Shown here piece by piece: positions 1 through 11,900 of a stretch of 64,000 nt of DNA. Each line of letters starts with the position of its first letter. The first letter of the stretch is position 1. The DNA is from Bactericera cockerelli (lineage: Eukaryota; Arthropoda; Insecta; Hemiptera; Triozidae). Both the position numbers and the translations under genes were made by a program. The stretch spans positions 1,641,269 through 1,705,268 of the forward strand of contig CM044965.1 of NCBI GenBank assembly GCA_024516035.1, read 5' to 3'. Below the pieces are notes generated by a model. It was not told the origin of the DNA. It saw only the letters and a program-made list of their open reading frames with translations, and did not search any database.

Positions 1-2763
1 ATTCTAGTTCCCTTCAAAATTATTAGTTCTTAAATTCGAATTGTGTTCACCTTCAAAATTCTAGTTTCCCTTCAAAATTCTAGTTCCACCTTCCAAAATT
101 CTAGTTCCCCTTCAAAATTCTAGTTCACCTTCAAAATTCTTGTTCACCTTCAAAACTAATTCTAGTTCCCCTTCAAAATTCTAGTTCACCTTCAAAATTC
201 TAGTTCACCTTCAAAATTCTAGTTCCCCTTCAAAATTCTAGTTCCCCTTCAAAATTCTAGTTCCCTTCAAAATTCTAGTTCCCCTTCAAAATTCTAGTTC
301 CCCTTCAAAATTCTAGTTCACCTTCAAAATTCTAGTTCCCCTTCAAAATTCCAGTTCCCCTTCAAAATTCTAGTTCCCCTTCAAATTCTAGTTCCACTTC
401 AAAATTCTAGTTCCCCTTCAAAATTCTTGTTCACCTTCAAAATTCTGTTCACCTTCAAAATTCTAGTTCCCTTCAAAATTCTAGTTCCCCTTCAAAATTC
501 TAGTTCCCCTTCAAAATTCTAGTTCACCTTCAAAATTCTAGTTCCCTTCAAAATTCCAGTTCCCCTTCAAAATTCTAGTTCCCTTCAAAATTCTAGTTCC
601 CCTTCAAAATTCTAGTTCTCTTCAAAATTCTAGTTCCCCTTCAAAATTCTAGTTCCCTTCAAAATTCTAGTTCACCTTCAAAATTCTAGTTCCCCTTCAA
701 AATTCTAGTTCCCCTTCAAAATTCAGTTCCCTTCAAATTCTAGTTCACCTTCAAAATTTTAGTTCCCCTTCAAAATTCTAGTTCACCTTCAAAATTCTGG
801 TTCCCCTCAAAATTCTAGTTCCCTTTAAATTCAGTTCCCCTTCAAAATTCAGTTCCCCTTCAAAATTCTAGTTCCCCTTCAAAATTCTAGTTCCCCTTAA
901 AATTCTATTCCCTTCAAATTCTAATTCACCTTCAAAATTCTAGTTCCCCTTCAAATCAGTTCACCTCAAATTCTAGTTCACCTCCAAAATTCTAGTTCCC
1001 CTTCAAAATTTAGTTCACATTCAAAATTCTAGTTCCCCTTCAAAATTCCAGTTCCTCTTAAAATTCTAGTTCCCTTCAAAATTTAGTTAACCTTCAAAAT
1101 TCTAGTTCACCTTCAAAATTCTATTCCCTTGAAATTCAGTTCCCTTTAAAATTCTAGTTCACCTTCAAAATTCTAGTTCACCTTCAAAATTCTAGTTCAC
1201 CTTCAAAATTCTAGTTCCCCTTCAAAATTTTAGTTCCACATTCAAAATTCTAGTTCCCCTTCAAAATTCCAGTTCCTCTTTAAAATTCTAGTTTACCTTC
1301 AAAATTCTAGTTCCCCTTCAAAATTCTAGTTCACCTTCAAAATTCTAGTTCCCTTTCAAAATTCTAGTTCCCCTTCAAAATTCTAGTTCACCTTCAAAAT
1401 TCTAGTTCCCCTTCAGAATTCCAGTTCCCCTTCAAAATTCTAGTTCCCTTCAAAATCTAGTTCCCCTTCAAAATTTTGTTCACATTCAATTCTAGTTCCC
1501 CTTCAAAATTCCAGTTCCCTTAAAATTCTAGTTCACCTTCAAAATTCTAGTTCCCCTTCAAAATTCTAGTTCACCTTCAAAATTCTAGTTCCCTTTCAAA
1601 ATTCTAGTTCCCTTCAAAATTCTAGTTCACCTTCAAAATTCTAGTTCCTTCAAATTCCAGTTCCCCTTCAAAATTCTAGTTTCCCTTCAAAATTCTAGTT
1701 CCCTTCAAAATTCTAGTTCTCTTCAAAATTCTAGTTCCCCTTCAAAATTCTAGTTCACCTTCAAATTCTAGTTCCCTTCAAAATTCTAGTTCCCCTTCAA
1801 AATTCTAGTTCCCCTTCAAAATTCTAGTTCACCTTCAAAATTCAGTTCACCTTCAAAATTCTATCCCCTTCAAAATTCTAGTTCACCTTCAAAATTCTAG
1901 TTCACCTTCAAAATCTAGTTCCTTCAAAATTCTAGTTCACCTTCAAAATTCTAGTTTCCCTTCAAAATTCCAGTTCCCCTTCAAAATTCTAGTTCCCTCA
2001 AAATCTTAAATTCTAGTTCCCCTTCAAAATTCTAGTTCACCTTCAAAATTAGTTCCCTTCAAAATTCTAGTTCACCTTCAAAATTCTAGTTCCCTTCAAA
2101 TTCAGTTCCCCTTCAAAATTCTAGTTCACCTTCAAAATTCTAGTTCCCTCAAAATTCTAGTTCCCTTCAAAATTCTAGTTCACCTTCAAAATTCTAGTTC
2201 CCTTCAAAATTCCAGTTCCTCTTAAATTCTAGTTCCCTTCAAAATTCTAGTTCACCTTCAAAATTCTGATTCGCCTCAAAATTCTAGTTCCCCTTCAAAA
2301 TTCTAGTTCACCTTCAAAATTCTAGTTCCACCTTCAAAATTCTAGTTCACCTTCAAAATTCTAGTTCCCTTCAAAATTCTAGTTCCCTTCAAAATTCTAG
2401 TTCACCTTCAAAATTCTTGTTCACCTTCAAAATTCTAGTTCCCTTCAAAATTCTAGTTCCCTTCAAAATTCTAGTTCCCCTTCAAAATTCTAGTTCACCT
2501 TCAAAATTCTAGTTCCCTTCAAAATTCTAGTTCCCCTTCAAAATTCTAGTTCCCCTTCAAAATTCTAGTTCCCCTTCAAAATTCTAGTTCCCCTTCAAAA
2601 TTCTAGTTCCCCTTCAAAATTCTAGTTCCCCTTCAAATTCTAGTTACCCTTCAAAATTCTAGTTCACCTTCAAAATTCTAGTTCCTTAAAATTCTAGTTC
2701 CCTTCAAAATTCTAGTTCCCTTCAAAATTCTAGTTCCCTTCAAAATTCTAGTTATAAACCTTC
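1..2763. repeat. 19-bp satellite array
   Basis: About 2.7 kb is a tandem array of a roughly 19-base unit close to ttcaaaattctagttcccc. The main variant has ttcacc in place of ttcccc. Many units have lost one to four bases, so the period drifts between 15 and 20, which suggests an old array still exchanging units. The array runs off the left edge of the window and breaks down near 2750-2800. It has no coding potential. It lies downstream of the 3' end of the BTB-BACK-TLDc gene. Confidence 0.97.
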
Positions 2764-2804
2764 AAAATTGGTCACCTTATACCAAATTCTAGTTATAAAA
2801 TTCT

Positions 2805-4025
2805 ATTGGCCTCGAATGTGATGATTGATGAAACACTTGCCTCGAAGGTGATCAAGGATTGACACTTGCCCGAAGTGATGACTTGATGATGGATGAAACT
2901 TGCCCGAAGGTGATGACTTATGATGGATGACACTTGACCGAAGGTGATGACTTGATATGGATGACACTTGCCCGAAGGTGATGACTTGATGATGGATGAC
3001 ACTCACCGAAGGTGATGACTTGATGATGGATGACACTTGCCAAGGTGATGACTTGATGATGGATGACAACTTGCCCGAAGGTGATGACTTGATGATGGAT
3101 GACACTTGACCCGAAGGTGATGACTTGATGATGGATGACACTTGGCCCGAAGGTGATGACTTGATGATGGATGACACTTGGCCCGAAGGTGATGACTTGA
3201 TGATGGATGACACTTGGCCCGAAGGTGATGACTTGATGATGGATGACACTTGACCCGAAGGTGATGACTTGATGATGGATGACACTTGACCCGAAGGTGA
3301 AGATGGATGACACTTGGCCCGAAGGTGATGACTTGATGATGGATGACACTTGGCCCGAAGATGATGACTTGATGATGGATGACACTTGACCCGAAGGTGA
3401 TGACTTGATGATGGATGACACTTGACCCGAAGGTGATGACTTGATGATGGATGACACTTGGCCCGAAGGTGATGACTTGATGATGGATGACACTTGACCC
3501 GAAGGTGATGACTTGATGATGGATGACACTTGGCCCGAAGGTGATGACTTGATGATGGATGACACTTGACCCGAAGGTGATGACTTGATGATGGATGACA
3601 CTTGACCCGAAGGTGAAGATGGATGACACTTGGCCCGAAGGTGAAGATGGATGACACTTGACCCGAAGGTGATGACTTGATGATGGATGACACTTGACCC
3701 GAAGGTGATGACTTGATGATGGATGACACTTGACCAGAAGGTGATGACTTGATGATGGATGACACTTGACCAGAAGGTGATGACTTGATGATGGATGACA
3801 CTTGACCAGAAGGTGATGACTTGATGATGGATGACACTTGACCCGAAGGTGATGACTTGATGATGGATGACACTTGGCCCGAAGGTGAAGATGGATGACA
3901 CTTGACCCGAAGGTGATGACTTGATGATGGATGACACTTGACCCGAAGGTGATGACTTGATGATGGATGACACTTGGCCCGAAGATGAATTTCTACCGTG
4001 AAAGTGATGGCTTTCTATGTGATGA
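2805..4025. repeat. 36-bp minisatellite array
   Basis: Tandem units of 36 bases contain gatgatggatgacacttg followed by cccgaaggtgatgactt. Shorter 24-base units (gaaggtgaagatggatgac) recur near 3296, 3614 and 3640. The unit alternates between ttgacccg and ttggcccg types and a ttgaccag type. Because 36 is a multiple of three, long open frames of 12-residue repeats appear on the minus strand. They have no splice sites or unique sequence and are best read as a by-product. The units decay at both ends. Confidence 0.95.
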
Positions 4026-4327
4026 CACCCCAAACTACAAAATAGATGTTAAAGTGAATATCCTGGAGGCGTATAGTCAACGTAGCTGCATGATGTCTGG
4101 ATAAGAAACTCACATCATAACATGTATGTAATTATATTCCTGCTACTGAAATAAAAACCTCTTTATGAAACGTTTTATATCTATCGCCTATCATTTAATT
4201 AAATCTATCGCCTCATGACTGTTTTTTTTTTTTTTTTCCTTTCTTGTTGACACGTTGTGAGCATTATTGCCAGTAAGAATGGAAAGAGGAAAGTTAGTGG
4301 GGAAATGAAAGTAGTAATATCACAAAT
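4026..4327. other. Unique A/T-rich spacer, no gene seen
   Basis: This stretch between two tandem arrays holds a poly(T) run near 4220-4238 and short A/T-rich sequence. No exon, RNA gene or recognised mobile element is visible. It lies in the 3' flank of the BTB-BACK-TLDc gene, and a terminal exon or poly(A) site cannot be excluded. Confidence 0.5.
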
Positions 4328-4730
4328 ATGAGAACTTTACAAATAGGTATGACACTTTTTCATTTACAAATGGGTGTGACACTTCTTAATTTACAAATGG
4401 GTGTGACACTTCTTCATTTGCAAATGGGTGTAACACTTCTTCATTTACAAATGGGCGTGACACTTCTTCTTTTACAAATAGGCGTTGTACTTCTTCATTT
4501 ACAAATGGACGTGACACTTCTTCATTTACAAATGGGTGTGACACTTCTTCATTTGCAAATTGGCGTGAGACTTCTTCTTTACAAAAGGGCATGACTCTTC
4601 TTTTTTTAAAAATGGGTGTCACATTTCACTTCTTTATTTGTAAATGGGCGTTACTCCTCATTTACAAATGGGCGTCACTCTTCATTTACAAATGGGCGTG
4701 ACACTTCCTCATTTACAAATGGGTGTGAAC
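4328..4730. repeat. 27-bp minisatellite derived from the stop-codon region of the TLDc gene
   Basis: About 14-15 units of a 27-base repeat contain atttacaaatgggtgtgaca. The last unit (4709-4730) is the end of the TLDc reading frame itself: read on the minus strand it encodes TPICK and the TGA stop. Downstream units repeat the ICK-stop segment with point changes (gtg/gcg, ttc/ctc), and units near 4640-4720 are shortened to 21-22 bases. The array would lie in the 3' UTR. A minus-strand AATAAA-like signal occurs at the tttatt near 4633. Confidence 0.9.
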
Positions 4731-4892
4731 ACCTCGTAGTCCTGCACGGCAAAGTTGTACTCGCCCATGAGGAGGCTGGAGCTCGCGTTCTCGCCACTGT
4801 AGGAGTGAGGCAGGTTGCTGTAAGAGTCCATGTTGGTGTTGCAGTGACTTGCAATCAGGAGGTCGGCCCCCGCGCCGAATATTGGGCCGCAG
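4709..4892 (-). CDS. Terminal TLDc exon of the BTB-BACK-TLDc gene
   Basis: Acceptor ctaatttcag. One base completes an Asp codon, then [51 protein letters not shown] and TPICK-stop. These are the last TLDc blocks (GP.FG.G.D..I...CNTN, SYSNLG.SY, F.V...EVF). The stop-codon segment is amplified as a 27-bp array directly downstream. Confidence 0.94.
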
Positions 4893-5935
4893 CTGAAATT
4901 AGAACAACGAAGTAAAGTAAAAATGAAATAGAATATATAAATTGTAAAATAATAATACACATTGTAAAATAATAATACAAATAAATAAAATCTAAATCTA
5001 AATAGGATATACAATAATTACATACGTTTTAATTAATTTTTTGGTAATTTTGACTCTATTTATTTTTTTCAGGTTTTTACATATTTTTCTTAATGCTAAC
5101 ATGATATTTAATTAATTTTTTTTGTAATTTTGACTTTATTTATTTTTTTCAGGTTTGTACAATTTTTTCTTATTGGTAATTTAATAACAGACATTTATAG
5201 TTATTCATAGTTATTAAATGAACAAAAAATAAATATGTATGGGTTTGTTAATTTATACAGGGTCCGCCAAAAAAAAAGGAGCCACTCGCAATACCCAGAG
5301 GGTTTTAGGGTGAAATTAATAGACTGATGGTTACCTTTCACTAAAGAGTATTAATATTATCAAATTATCATATATGTAATATTATTTAAAGGTGGTAGAA
5401 AATGTTTTGAGTATTAACCTTGCCTGGTATTAATATTACGCCTTCCGCTAAGGAGTATTATTATTATTATTATTTATTTTTTTAACATTTTTTTTTAAAA
5501 CATTTTAAACATTTTATTTATTTATTAATAATATTAGATTTTTTTACAAAGGTTCTTTTCCTCAGCTAATGATAAAAGCTTCTAAGAATTGGTATTTCCT
5601 ATTAATACTCACTCTGCAGATTGGTGTTTCCTATTAATACTCACTCCGGGTGGTAGCAAATGGCGAAGGGTTTCTTGATGATATCAAACTTGGTGGGCGC
5701 CTGACCTTGGGCGTTGCACAGGGTGAAGAGGAACGCCTTCTCTGAGGGGATGTAGTGACCCTTGCTGTTCATGTGGGTGCCCCAGGGCACATCACTGAAG
5801 CCACCGCATATGTCCCGTGGCTCACGGTCATTCTAGTGAAGGGTAAAAGGAATGAAAGGGTTTTTATTATTAGAATAGAATAGAATATAAATTTTATTTG
5901 TATTAAATGTAGGATTACATTTTGTTACAAAGAGG

Positions 5936-5977
<42 letters not shown>

Positions 5978-8900
5978 GCCTTTATTTGAATAATTTTTTA
6001 ATATATATCAAAATAAGCATAAACAAACTTAACATTAGAATACAAATATAAAAAAATGGGAGCAAAAAAAAAAAAAATTATATACAAAAACGAACACAAT
6101 ACTTCCGATTTCTAATATTAGAATAATAAATGTTATAAAGTAATAATAAATGAATACATGATGGAAAAAAAAATAAAACAAAACTTATTCAAAATCAGAT
6201 ACAGTATCTGAGGCCTCCCCTATATTGTGAAAGGGTTATTATTTATTTATTTTTTAAAGATGAGTGTTTCAGAGTCTTTTTTTATTTCGTAGCCATCAAA
6301 CAGGAGCTAGTGTACACGCTTGTGGTCTGTGTTGTAGCCTACTCATCCCGTAGTATGCTTTCCCTCTGATGGGCGAGAAGAGACACAATACTTTCCCATA
6401 TAGGTGCCGGGTCAACACAAGCGCACCGGAAGGTATCCCTTACAAACAGCTATAACCAAATTTAGAGTACAATTTTTATGTCAGCTCGGGGGATTGAACA
6501 CGGGATTTTCCGCAGGACAAGGGAGTGTTTAACCACTGATCTAGTGACGCGCCTTGATTTTTTTTTCTCGATTTTTTTTTTTACTGTACTGTTTTTTTAC
6601 GGTATGTGAACATACCAACTGAACTTCCTTTGGCATCCAATCACAGCGCATTTATATCAGCTGTTAGGTGATAATGGCTTGTATTAACAAATCCTAGATA
6701 TTTAATCCTGTTAATGCGGCCCTCACTCACCGTGACAATCACATAGGTCGGGGCCACACCGTCGCAGTGGCGATGGAAAGGTAAGATAAGTAATGCTGCC
6801 CTCACTCACCGTGACAATGGAAAGGTAAGATAAGTAATGCTGCCCTCACTCACCGTGACAATGGAAAGGTAAGATAAGTAATGCTGCCCTCACTCACCGT
6901 GACAATGGAAAGGTAAGATAAGTAATGCTGCCCTCACTCACCGTGACAATGGAAAGGTAAGATAAGTAATGCTGCCCTCACTCACCGTGACAATGGAAAG
7001 GTAAGATAAGTAATGCTGCCCTCACTCACCGTGACAATGGAAAGGTAAGATAAGTAATGCTACTCTTACTCACCGTGACAATGGAAAGGTAAGATAAGTA
7101 ATGCTGCCCTCACTCACCGTGACAATGGAAAGGTAAGATAAGTAATGCTGCCCTCACTCACCGTGACAATGGAAAGGTAAGATAAGTAATGCTACTCTTA
7201 CTCACCGTGACAATGGAAAGGTAAGATAAGTAATGCTGCCCTCACTCACCGTGACAATGGAAAGGTAAGATAAGTAATGCTACTCTTACTCACCGTGACA
7301 ATGGAAAGGTAAGATAAGTAATGCTGCCCTCACTCACCGTGACAATGGAAAGGTAAGATAAGTAATGCTACTCTTACTCACCGTGACAATGGAAAGGTAA
7401 GATAAGTAATGCTGCCCTCACTCACCGTGACAATGGAAAGGTAAGATAAGTAATGCTACTCTTACTCACCGTGACAATGGAAAGGTAAGATAAGTAATGC
7501 TGCCCTCACTCACCGTGACAATGGAAAGGTAAGATAAGTAATGCTACTCTTACTCACCGTGACAATGGAAAGGTAAGATAAGTAATGCTGCCCTCACTCA
7601 CCGTGACAATGGAAAGGTAAGATAAGTAATGCTGCCCTCACTCACCGTGACAATGGAAAGGTAAGATAAGTAATGCTGCCCTCACTCACCGTGACAATGG
7701 AAAGGTAAGATAAGTAATGCTGCCCTCACTCACCGTGACAATGGAAAGGTAAGATAAGTAATGCTGCCCTCACTCACCGTGACAATGGAAAGGTAAGATA
7801 AGTAATGCTGCCCTCACTCACCGTGACAATGGAAAGGTAAGATAAGTAATGCTGCCCTCACTCACCGTGACAATGGAAAGGTAAGATAAGTAATGCTGCC
7901 CTCACTCACCGTGACAATGGAAAGGTAAGATAAGTAATGCTACTCTTACTCACCGTGACAATGGAAAGGTAAGATAAGTAATGCTGCCCTCACTCACCGT
8001 GACAATGGAAAGGTAAGATAAGTAATGCTGCCCTCACTCACCGTGACAATGGAAAGGTAAGATAAGTAATGCTGCCCTCACTCACCGTGACAATGGAAAG
8101 GTAAGATAAGTAATGCTGCCCTCACTCACCGTGACAATGGAAAGGTAAGATAAGTAATGCTGCCCTCACTCACCGTGACAATGGAAAGGTAAGATAAGTA
8201 ATGCTGCCCTCACTCACCGTGACAATGGAAAGGTAAGATAAGTAATGCTGCCCTCACTCACCGTGACAATGGAAAGGTAAGATAAGTAATGCTGCCCTCA
8301 CTCACCGTGACAATCACGTAGGTCGGGGCCACACTATCACAGTGGCGATGGAAAGGTAAGATAAGTAATGCGGCCCTCACTCACCGTGACAATGACATAG
8401 GTCGGGGCCACACCGTCGCAGTGGCGATGGAAAGGTAAGATAAGTAATGCTGCCCTCACTCACCGTGACAATGACATAGGTCGGGGCCACACCGTCGCAG
8501 TGGCGATGGAAAGCTTCGGCAGAGTAGCCGTGGCTAGAGGCTCGGTACACCAGCCGCCACACCTGCTTGCTGTTGCCATACCTGAGAATAAGACAGTAGA
8601 ATTAAAGAGTATAGAGAGAAAGAGAGAGACCTGCTTGCTGTTGCCATACCTGAGAATAAGACAGTAGAATTAAAGAGTATAGAGAGAGAGAGAGAGACCT
8701 GCTTGCTGTTGCCATACCTGAGAATAAGACAGTAGAATTAAAGAGTATAGAGAGAAAGAGAGAGACCTGCTTGCTGTTGCCATACCTGAGAATAAGACAG
8801 TAGAATTAAAGAGTATAGAGAGAAAGAGAGAGACCTGCTTGCTGTTGCCATACCTGAGAATAAGACAGTAGAATTAAAGAGTATAGAGAGAAAGAGAGAG

Positions 8901-11900
8901 ACCTGCTTGCTGTTGCCATACCTGAGAATAAGACAGTAGAATTAAAGAGTATAGAGAGAAAGAGAGAGACCTGCTTGCTGTTGCCATACCTGAGAATAAG
9001 ACAGTAGAATCAAAGAGTATAGAGAGAGAGAGACTCGGTACACCAGCCGCCACACCTGCTTGCTGTTCCCATACCTGAGAATAAGACAGTGGGTTACAAG
9101 TCAAGCATGGTAGCACTAGACAAGTTGTCTTCTAAAGAAACGAGGACAGAAAATGAACTAACTAATTTTTTTTAATGAATATTTATTTAAAGAGAGGTCT
9201 GTAACATTCAGTACTTGGAAACTTAAATATTAAAATTTTGCTCAAAGAGAGAGCGAGCTCATCTCGAAAAATACATACTGGTCAACATCTGACCACTAAC
9301 TAAGGATTCGAAGATACCTACTGGCAAAAAAAGCCACTAGGTGCACCGAGTGGACCGGATGAACGAATAAAATGAATAAATCAGCTCATCAAGACCTTTC
9401 ATTTGATACCACTTAAGATTAGTTTTATCCTTTAATTTTTTTTTTTTTTTTTTGTCAAAGCTCTTTGAGAAGGTGGCTGAATGTACATGAAATGCATGGG
9501 AACTATGTTTTCCGTTAAGTTACACTCTACCGGGCTGTCTCTTTCTTTGTATTGGTATTGGCGTTCTTCACACCTCGGCCGAAATGTTTGATAAAAAAAA
9601 AAAGTTCTGTTATCTATACTTATAAAAGAGAGTTTCACTCACTGACTGACTGACTCACTGATTCATCACTGTTTCTCCGGACTGGTAAGTCCTAGGAAGC
9701 TGAAATTTGGTAGGTAGCTTTGTCTTATAGTCTAGATGTGTAATTTTTCGAATTTCCCACTACAACACCTGCCATTGGCGAAAAAGAATTTTTTGCTTTC
9801 ACGGCCATGCCTCGTCCCGGAAAGCGGGCGATAGCCCGCTAGTTTATAATAAGTTTCAAAACTCACCAAGAGTTGAGCGTCTTCTGGTAGGACATCTTCT
9901 CCTGCACCAGAATCTGAGACCCGGGGAAGAATCGAACTGAGATCCGCGGCTGCAGCCGCTTGTCCACCGAGGAGGAGGACTTGCTGGAGAGGCCCCCTAT
10001 GGCGGCGTACTTGTACCGTTCTAGAGATAGTTCCATGGGCACCGCGCCCGTGGGCTCCACCTCCTCCGCGAACACTTGAGAGTCTGTGGAAAGAATGGTG
10101 TTTATTTATTTATTTACACTTTATTAATAGGACATATTATATATAACACAAATAATTACAAATTAAAATACAATATAATAGAAGAAAAAAATAAAGAAAG
10201 AATAAATAAATAAATACATAATATATGTCCTAATTAAAGGGCGGGGTTATTGCCTTTGGCAATCTCTTCCACCCAACCCTTGGGTGGTCAAATGGGCGGA
10301 CACTACTGAATCTTGGACCGGAAGAGAATGCCGTTGGCATTAGCACCGCCCTTGATCAAGTTTTGTTTTGTTGATTTTAATTTCTATGTACGTATACCTA
10401 TATTCTATGTTATTTGTAAATAAAACTTGATCCAACATGTTTAATAATAAAACTATACAGTACAAACGTACAGTAGCCAGTGTCGATCGAGCGTTGAATG
10501 TACCGGTTCTCGTAGGATCACTGAATTTAAGCAACGTCCAGCGAGGTGAAGACTTCGTGATGCTGACATTCCGGCCCAAAACCAAATTTAGAATACAATT
10601 TTTATATTTGATCGGCTCGGGGGATCGAACGCGGGACCTTCCGTATGGCAAGCGAGTGCTTAACCACTGAGCTGATCGCGCGCTCAAAAAAACCCCCTCG
10701 TGTACCTATTTTCAAGCCATTGATCACTTATCAATGAGCAGCGTATTTTTTTCATTTTATTGAAAAAGAAGATTAATGCCGAGAAGTGAATCACTTACCA
10801 ATAAGCAGCAATCTCACGTGGTCAATAACCCCGACCAGATGTTGACAAACCCTGGCCCGCTCCTCCTCAGCCCAGTGGGCCACAGGTTGAGTAACGCCGG
10901 CCTGGTACTTGGCCCAGCTCAGCACTGCTCGCCACACATCTTCCTCCTCCAACATCAACTGTGAGACAGAAAATAATAATAATGTGTTTTTTTGTGTTAT
11001 TATATATTTTTTAATGGTTTTAAATGGATATCACAATTGCTCAGATTGGCTTTACTATTACTTCCGATAAATTTCTGATATTAGAAATCGGAAGTATTGC
11101 GTTCTTTTTTTTTACTTGGAATTAGAACCACCGACCAGACTACAAGTCCGCCGCCTTATCGAACCACGATTCAGCTACTGACAGCTACGCATTTTTCCTC
11201 ACGAGGTAATTAATAGGACTTTTCCGTATCTTTAATATCCTAATATTTCATTTTTGACTATAATTTCGCCACTGGTCGCTGCTAACATTAAAGCAGCTAC
11301 TCATTTTTCCTCGTGAGATATGAGTGGACCCCGAAAACCCAAATACAGAGCAGAAAAAATCCTACCCCGCTGGGGATCGAACTCAGGTCACCGTGCGTGC
11401 AATGCCTAGCGCGCTAACTCACTCTGCCACGGTGACTATGACTACTGTGAGAGACAGAAAATAAACCGGTGGTTCTGTGAACTGTAGACCATACTTGAAT
11501 TTATTTAATGGAATTAAAATGTCGTCCCAGCGTCGCGCGTCGCGTCGATGCGATGGCACGTAGAATACACCACTTTTCATTCAGTCATTGAAGTTAAGCA
11601 ATGTTCAGCAGGGCTAGTATTTGGATGTATGACCATTCAAACCCTCGTGATGCTGGCTATTCCCCGACCCACTCAGGCTGGGGAGATTTATTTGAGTGGA
11701 TGGTTTGTGAGTTTCGAGTGAATGGAGGGTAAAACACCGTCGTGATATGACCATGCAGTTGAAAGCGACATTAACCCAAATTTAAAAAAATGACAGGTCA
11801 AGTATCTGGACTACAAAACCACTCGAGGGGTTTGAAAATTGAAAATATCTATCGTACCACTCTTGGAGTCGTCAAAAGGCCCGGGTCAGCCAATGTGACC

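Noticed and set aside
1..2763. CRISPR array
   Set aside because: Units are contiguous, with no unique spacers, in a eukaryotic genome.
2803..4033. Long minus-strand open frames of 200-370 residues with a 12-residue repeat
   Set aside because: They are produced by a 36-bp tandem array, which stays open in several frames at once. There is no unique sequence, no splice context and no plausible start.
4616..4915. Plus-strand open frame opposite the last TLDc exon
   Set aside because: It is antisense to a clear TLDc coding exon and includes the minisatellite.
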